DNA of 37,235 bases from CAMYLR01 sp039590215. GTDB taxonomy: Bacteria; Gemmatimonadota; Gemmatimonadetes; JACCXV01; JAHWKZ01. Every line of letters begins with the position of its first letter. Position 1 is the stretch's first letter. The notes below the pieces were generated by a model, which ran no database searches, was not told the origin of the DNA, and was given only the letters and a program-made list of their open reading frames with translations. Below, piece by piece: positions 33,274 through 37,235 of the stretch. The DNA is taken from contig JBDHFX010000008.1 of the NCBI GenBank assembly GCA_039590215.1, positions 1-37,235 of the forward strand, in the 5' to 3' direction. The position numbers and the translations under genes were made by a program.

Positions 33274-34284
33274 GTGAGCGACCGCTTCCTCCGCTCCTGC
33301 CGATGTAAAGAAGTCGATTGTACGCCAGTCTGGTTCATGCGGCAGGCGGGGCGGTGTCTGCCCGAGTACCGCGCGATTCGCAAACACCATTCGCTGCTTG
33401 AGATCGTCCGTCAGCCCGAGCTCTGCGCCGAGGTCACCCTGCAACCGGTCGATCGGCTCGGGGTCGATGCAGCGATTGTGTTTTCCGACATCACGCTGCC
33501 GTTTTTCGGGTTGGGCGTCGACTTCGAGATCCAATCCGGCGTCGGCCCTGTGGTCGATCGTCCAGTGCGGGAACCGGCCGACGTCGAGCGGCTGTCGGTG
33601 TTTGACCCGCGATCCGACGTGGCCGAGCTGCTGGAAGCGATCGCGCTCATTCGGCGCGCGAGCACGGTGCCGCTGATCGGTTTCGCCGGTGCACCGTTCA
33701 CCCTTGCGGCGTACCTCATCGAGGGCCGGCCGTCGAGACGGTTCCATCTCGTCAAGGGCTTTTTGCACCAACACCCCGCCGCGTGGCGCGAGCTCATGGA
33801 GCGGCTGACCGACGCGACGATCGCACACCTCACGGCTCAGGCCGAAGCCGGTGCTCAGGCGCTCCAGGTCTTCGATTCTTGGATCGGGGCGCTGAGCCCG
33901 AGTGACTATCGCGAGTCGGTTCAGCCACACATGGAACGGTTGTTCGGAGGGCTGCCGGATGTTCCGACGATCCACTTTGGTACCGACACGGCGGGATTGT
34001 TGCCGTCGATGGCGGCGGCTGGCGGAGACGTCATCGGCCTCGACTGGCGGATCGATCTCGATCGCGGATGGGAGATCGTCGGCGACCGTGGGGTGCAAGG
34101 CAACCTCGACCCGGTGGTTGCGGCGGGCCCCTGGGAAGTGGTCGAGCGCCAGACCCACGCGATCCTGACGGCAGCGGGTGGCCGCCGGGGACACATATTC
34201 AACTTGGGTCACGGCGTCCTGCCTCACACCCCGGTCGAGAATCTCAAGCGCTTGGTTGAGCTGGTACACAAGGAGACCGCGTGA
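33274..34284 (+). CDS. hemE: Uroporphyrinogen decarboxylase
   Basis: The protein has 336 residues, with a GTG start 15 nt after hemL. It decarboxylates uroporphyrinogen III to coproporphyrinogen III. PVWFMRQAGRCLPEYR is the N-terminal signature, with the substrate-binding Arg residues. VFSDITLP holds the catalytic Asp, followed by FAGAPFTLAAYLIEG and the final FNLGHGVLPHTP. It feeds the coproporphyrin branch point. It overlaps hemH by 4 nt. Confidence 0.96.
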   Translation: MSDRFLRSCRCKEVDCTPVWFMRQAGRCLPEYRAIRKHHSLLEIVRQPELCAEVTLQPVDRLGVDAAIVFSDITLPFFGLGVDFEIQSGVGPVVDRPVREPADVERLSVFDPRSDVAELLEAIALIRRASTVPLIGFAGAPFTLAAYLIEGRPSRRFHLVKGFLHQHPAAWRELMERLTDATIAHLTAQAEAGAQALQVFDSWIGALSPSDYRESVQPHMERLFGGLPDVPTIHFGTDTAGLLPSMAAAGGDVIGLDWRIDLDRGWEIVGDRGVQGNLDPVVAAGPWEVVERQTHAILTAAGGRRGHIFNLGHGVLPHTPVENLKRLVELVHKETA

Positions 34285-35192
34285 CTTCCGGATTGCTCGT
34301 CATGTCGTATGGAACCCCCGAACGGTTGGAGGATGTCGAGCAGTATTACACCCACATCCGTCGTGGTAGTCCACCCTCCGAGGAACGGTTGCACGAGCTG
34401 ATCGAGCGCTACCGGGCGGTTGGTGGTCCGACAGCTCTAAACCGCATCACGCGCCGCCAAGCGACAGCCCTCAAGACGACGCTCGCCGACCGTGGGACCG
34501 CCGTTCGGCTGTACGTCGGATTCAAGCACGTGGCGCCGTTTGTCGGCGAGGTGGTCGAGGCCATGGCCGCCGACGGGATTACACACGCAGTGGGCCTCGT
34601 GCTGGCACCTCACTACTCGTTGCGCTCGATCGCCGAGTATCAGGCGTACGCGGAAAAGAAGCGACCGCAGGGGATGATGTTGGAGATCGTTTCCAGCTGG
34701 CACGACCACCCTGGGTTCATAACCGGGCTCGCCCGGCGGCTCAGGGACGCCTTACCGCGCGCCGGCGACGGCCCGCATGTCGTTTTCACCGCGCATTCGT
34801 TACCGGCAGCGGTGCGCGATCGCGGCGATCCGTACCCCGATCAACTCCACCGCACAGCCCAGCTGGTAGCCGAAACCGTCGGCCTGGATGGCTGGTCTTT
34901 CGCTTACCAAAGCGCCGGTCGCACCGATGAGCCTTGGTTGGGTCCGGACATCCTGGAGACCATCGACGAGCTAGCGGACCGGGGAGAGAGAGCCGTCGTC
35001 GTACAATCGATTGGGTTCGTAGCCGATCACCTCGAGGTACTCTACGATCTCGACATCGAGGCGCGTGAGTTGGCGGAGCGGCGCGGACTCGCGTACGCTC
35101 GCGCCACGATGCAGAACGACGATTCCGACTTCATCGATGCTCTGGCAACCATCGTCGAAGATCGATTAGTGACAGTGGGCTCAACGGGATGA
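34281..35192 (+). CDS. hemH: Ferrochelatase, probably coproporphyrin type (CpfC)
   Basis: The protein has 303 residues, with a GTG start. It inserts iron into a porphyrin. LLVMSYGTPE and VGGPTALNRITRRQA form the N-terminal domain. FTAHSLP holds the iron-site His, YQSAGRT follows, and GFVADHLEVLYDLDIE holds the catalytic Glu. The short length without a C-terminal extension, together with HemQ in the same operon, suggests it uses coproporphyrin III rather than protoporphyrin IX. It ends the heme gene run. Confidence 0.93.
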   Translation: MTSGLLVMSYGTPERLEDVEQYYTHIRRGSPPSEERLHELIERYRAVGGPTALNRITRRQATALKTTLADRGTAVRLYVGFKHVAPFVGEVVEAMAADGITHAVGLVLAPHYSLRSIAEYQAYAEKKRPQGMMLEIVSSWHDHPGFITGLARRLRDALPRAGDGPHVVFTAHSLPAAVRDRGDPYPDQLHRTAQLVAETVGLDGWSFAYQSAGRTDEPWLGPDILETIDELADRGERAVVVQSIGFVADHLEVLYDLDIEARELAERRGLAYARATMQNDDSDFIDALATIVEDRLVTVGSTG

Positions 35193-35250
35193 TGGTGAGT
35201 TGGGGAGATCGCTTGAGGAGCGTAGCTTGATCGCAACGAAAGGGTGAAGC

Positions 35251-35550
35251 TTGAGCGTTTTTGGCAGACTGATCTTGGGGCGGTGGTTCACGCGCTGGCT
35301 CCTCCGCGGTGGACCGTGGGCGATCGCCGCCAAGCTGGCGGGGGTCGCGATCTGGGGCGCGTTCAAGTGGCGCCGTGAATCGCGCCGACTGGAGCGCGAG
35401 GTGGAGCGTCGGGAGATCGAAGCCGAGTACGAGGTTTTACCAGGAACCTCGGCCAGCCGAGCGGGTACCGGTTCTCGAAGGCCGACCCCTGAATCGCCCG
35501 AGACATCAGCCGATAGTCGATACCCTCAGAGGAGAACAGACGGTGTTTAG
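35251..35550 (+). CDS. Small hypothetical protein, possible membrane anchor
   Basis: The protein has 99 residues, with a TTG start behind AAAGGGTG. A moderately hydrophobic N-terminal half (LILGRWFTRWLLRGGPWAIA, about 8-40) is followed by a strongly charged helix (RRESRRLEREVERREIEAE) and a Pro/Ser/Thr-rich tail. I recognise no family. It could be a short membrane-attached coiled-coil protein. Its end overlaps the next gene by 8 nt. The call rests on the ribosome site and coding-like composition only. Confidence 0.5.
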   Translation: MSVFGRLILGRWFTRWLLRGGPWAIAAKLAGVAIWGAFKWRRESRRLEREVERREIEAEYEVLPGTSASRAGTGSRRPTPESPETSADSRYPQRRTDGV

Positions 35551-36184
35551 AACAGTAGTTGTGGGAATTTTCGCAATGCTCGCGTTGACCGCGCCGGTCC
35601 TGGCCCAGGATGACCCGCCCGAGAACGCCGAGCCGGAGGTCGCCGACAACGCCGAGCCGGCGGCCGAAGAGGAAGTTGTGGCGACGCACGATTGGGAGTT
35701 CGCGCTGCAGCCGACCCAGCACGCGCCCGGCGGCGGTGGGGTGGTCAAAGTGACCGAGGGCGACGCTGGACAAGCGTTGTTGCTCGAAGTCGAGGGGCTA
35801 CCGCTGGTCGATGAGCTCGACCAAGAAGACCGCGATGTCAACGCCTACACGGTGTGGATCGTTCCCAGCAAAGAGCGCGTCAAGGAGTCGACTCTGGCTG
35901 GAGTGGTCACGGTGGGTCCGGAGGGTACCGGTGCCTTCGAGAGCACGACCGGGCTTGAGACCTTCGGCATCATTGTCACCGCGACACCGGATGGCGCGCC
36001 GGAGGCGATCTCGGGTGTCCCGGTTCTAACCGGTATCCCGGTGACGTCCGTACCACCTGCTGCTCCGGCGGAGGGTGAAGCCGCTCCAGCCGGAGACGCG
36101 GCACCCGATGAGCCGCCGGCCGAAGGCGAAGCCGAGCCCGAGGCTGAGGAACCGAAGGACCAAGAGCCGGGCGCAGCGTTCTAG
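35543..36184 (+). CDS. Secreted or anchored protein with RskA-like (anti-sigma-K) domain
   Basis: The protein has 213 residues, with a GTG start 7 nt after AGAGGAGA. A signal peptide or anchor (about 1-22, ending VLAQ) leads to an acidic Glu/Ala/Pro linker. Residues about 50-160 resemble the extracytoplasmic domain of anti-sigma-K factors: VKVTEGDAGQALLLEVEGLP, YTVWIVPSKE, LAGVVTVGPEGTGAFE, GIIVTATPDG. The last 45 residues are a very acidic, low-complexity Pro/Ala/Glu tail. There is no cytoplasmic sigma-binding part and no sigma factor gene nearby, so it is probably not a working anti-sigma factor. A terminator follows. Confidence 0.65.
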   Translation: MFRTVVVGIFAMLALTAPVLAQDDPPENAEPEVADNAEPAAEEEVVATHDWEFALQPTQHAPGGGGVVKVTEGDAGQALLLEVEGLPLVDELDQEDRDVNAYTVWIVPSKERVKESTLAGVVTVGPEGTGAFESTTGLETFGIIVTATPDGAPEAISGVPVLTGIPVTSVPPAAPAEGEAAPAGDAAPDEPPAEGEAEPEAEEPKDQEPGAAF

Positions 36185-36224
36185 GGGGTCGCTCTCAGTA
36201 CTACTCGCTGACCAACCAGGATAG

Positions 36225-36256
36225 CCGCCTCCCCCTGTGGGGAGGCGGTTTTTTTT
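36225..36256 (+). terminator. Strong intrinsic terminator
   Basis: Perfect 10-nt arms (CCGCCTCCCC at 36225-36234 and GGGGAGGCGG at 36239-36248) enclose a 4-nt loop and are followed by eight T residues (36249-36256). It separates the RskA-like gene from the dcw promoter. Confidence 0.95.
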
Positions 36257-36264
36257 GGCCATGC

Positions 36265-36294
36265 TTGACAACACTGGAGCGTTTGTCCTACAAT
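36265..36294 (+). promoter_or_regulatory. Sigma-70 promoter of the mraZ-rsmH (dcw) operon
   Basis: TTGACA lies at 36265-36270 and TACAAT at 36289-36294, with an 18-nt spacer. The start would fall near 36301, giving a leader of only about 24 nt. It is the most consensus-like promoter in the window and lies directly upstream of the MraZ boxes. Confidence 0.88.
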
Positions 36295-36295
36295 G

Positions 36296-36329
36296 TGGGG
36301 CCAGGTGGGGAATAATGGGAGAAAGTGGA
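36296..36329 (+). promoter_or_regulatory. Row of MraZ-binding boxes (TGGG every 10 nt)
   Basis: TGGG occurs at 36296, 36306 and 36316, exactly 10 nt apart, with a fourth near-match TGGA at 36326. The known MraZ target in Escherichia coli is three TGGGN repeats separated by 5 nt, which is the same period. The row begins 1 nt after the -10 box and reaches the mraZ start codon, so bound MraZ would block transcription of its own operon. Confidence 0.85.
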
Positions 36330-36786
36330 CTGTGGACACGAGCGTTGTGGGGTCAAAACGTCGTTTCTTGGTCAGTACACGCATTCAATCGATGAGAAAG
36401 GTCGCGTCAGCCTCCCAGCACGATTTCGGGACGGCGAGGCCGGCCAATCTTTTGTCGCTACGCGTGGTCTCGGGTCGTGTTTGTTCCTCTACCCGTTGGC
36501 CGAATGGGATCGGGTTCTGGCGCGTTTCGATCGCCAGAAGGCACGGATCGATCCCCAGCAGCGACGTCACTTTCTCCAACTTATGCAACACACTATCGAG
36601 ACGACCGTCGACGCTCAGGGGAGAATCTTGCTCCCGCGCCACCTCGCCGAGCTCGCAGGCATCGGCGACGAGGTCACCTTCGTGGGCGCCGGGGGCGTGA
36701 TCGAGATGTGGGACCCGAACCGTTACGAGCAGTTCGTTGGCAAAGCTGGTGAGGAGTTCGACCGATGGTTGACCCAATACCTGTAG
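36325..36786 (+). CDS. mraZ: Transcriptional regulator MraZ
   Basis: The protein has 153 residues from GTG 36325, the first in-frame start after a stop at 36313, with GGGAG 3 nt before it. Two SpoVT/AbrB-like halves are visible, each with the MraZ D-x3-R signature: SIDEKGRVSLPARFR and TVDAQGRILLPRHL. Homologues form ring-shaped oligomers and repress the dcw operon. The N-terminus is about 10 residues longer than the usual M-F-L-G start and contains two cysteines (DCGHERC), so the exact start is less sure than the gene. Confidence 0.93.
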   Translation: MDCGHERCGVKTSFLGQYTHSIDEKGRVSLPARFRDGEAGQSFVATRGLGSCLFLYPLAEWDRVLARFDRQKARIDPQQRRHFLQLMQHTIETTVDAQGRILLPRHLAELAGIGDEVTFVGAGGVIEMWDPNRYEQFVGKAGEEFDRWLTQYL

Positions 36787-36793
36787 CGCGACC

Positions 36794-37235
36794 GTGCCCG
36801 AGCAGCAGTTCCACGAGCCGGTCCTGTTGACGGAGACGATCGCGATGCTGAGGCCAGCCACAGGGAAGATATATCTAGACGCCACGCTCGGTGGCGGTGG
36901 GCATGCCGAGGCGATTCTCGAGGCTTCGGCACCAGCTGGTCGATTGGTAGGACTGGATCGGGATCCGCAGGCGATCCAGTTCGCAAGCCAGCGACTGGTA
37001 CGGTTTGGTGATCGGGTCGAATTGTTGAATACGAACTTCGCCGAGATCGACCGGACGTCGAGGCTCGAGCGAGCACAGTTTGATGGTGCTCTGCTCGACC
37101 TCGGCGTTTCCTCGGCGCAAGTCGACGACGTGGTGCGCGGCTTCAGCTACCGTCAGGACGCTCCGCTGGATATGCGGATGGGGCCCAGAGGGGAACCTGC
37201 ACGGGACCTGTTGTCGCGCGCCGCACCATCGACCC
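36794..37235 (+). CDS. rsmH: 16S rRNA m4C1402 methyltransferase RsmH (truncated by window end)
   Basis: The first 147 residues are visible from GTG 36794, 7 nt after mraZ. The protein methylates N4 of C1402 in 16S rRNA. The N-terminal FHEPVLLTE, the SAM-binding DATLGGGGHAEAIL, LVGLDRDPQAI, DGALLDLGVSSAQVD and the beginning of FSYRQDAPLDMRMG are all classic. The mraZ-rsmH order is the conserved start of the dcw cluster, so ftsL, ftsI and mur genes are expected to the right. Confidence 0.96.
   Translation, partial: MPEQQFHEPVLLTETIAMLRPATGKIYLDATLGGGGHAEAILEASAPAGRLVGLDRDPQAIQFASQRLVRFGDRVELLNTNFAEIDRTSRLERAQFDGALLDLGVSSAQVDDVVRGFSYRQDAPLDMRMGPRGEPARDLLSRAAPST

Noticed and set aside
33046..34269. 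407-residue minus-strand frame opposite hemE
   Set aside because: It mirrors the certain hemE and hemL genes and is rich in Arg, His and Gln, as shadow frames are.

Overview
This 37 kb window is GC-rich, densely packed bacterial chromosome from an aerobic, respiring organism. No phage, insertion sequence, CRISPR array or integrase was seen. Secreted proteins with Sec signals, lipoproteins, c-type cytochromes, two heme-copper oxidases and the start of a division/cell-wall (dcw) cluster point to a free-living diderm-type bacterium. Frequent GTG and TTG starts, 4-nt stop/start overlaps, a HemQ-type heme pathway and RskA-like and TPR envelope proteins would fit Gemmatimonadota or a neighbouring phylum. 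That placement is inference only.

Left part (1-7343). After a doubtful coding remnant comes a MarR-GNAT fusion regulator. Its own palindromic operator sits over its -10 box and start codon. A convergent LolA-like secreted protein follows. A tightly overlapping rightward operon then encodes an aldo/keto reductase, a secreted M20 peptidase, a secreted cyclase-family hydrolase, a small ferredoxin, an Mrp-type Fe-S scaffold ATPase, a zinc-ribbon protein with a PCP_red domain, and a small membrane protein.

Centre (7359-20920). A strong promoter precedes a long rightward gene train. It encodes a double universal-stress protein carrying two PCP_red-like domains, a radical-SAM/SPASM protein ending in another PCP_red domain, a SnoaL-like secreted protein, a cytochrome bd-superfamily (CydA-like) membrane protein without CydB, three membrane or periplasmic c-type cytochromes (one fused to an ethylbenzene-dehydrogenase-type heme b domain), a cupredoxin-like lipoprotein, and a complete aa3-type oxidase (subunits II, I, III, IV plus two tiny membrane proteins). 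The most unusual content of the window is this run: four PCP_red domains in three genes, next to a CydA-like protein with cytochrome c partners and an aa3 oxidase.

A second oxidase operon (20934-25344, leftward) meets the first tail to tail. It is of caa3 type, with cytochrome c fused to subunit II. A secreted TPR protein and a good terminator follow (25534-27247).

Right part (27251-37235). One promoter appears to drive tRNA-Asp and a full heme operon: hemA, hemC, hemD, hemB, hemQ/chdC, hemL, hemE and a short ferrochelatase. HemQ implies the coproporphyrin-dependent route. The coproporphyrinogen oxidase step (CgoX) is not encoded here. Two small envelope genes, a terminator and a textbook sigma-70 promoter with a row of MraZ boxes lead into mraZ and the truncated rsmH. 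The heme operon presumably supplies heme for the many b-, c- and a-type cytochromes encoded to its left.
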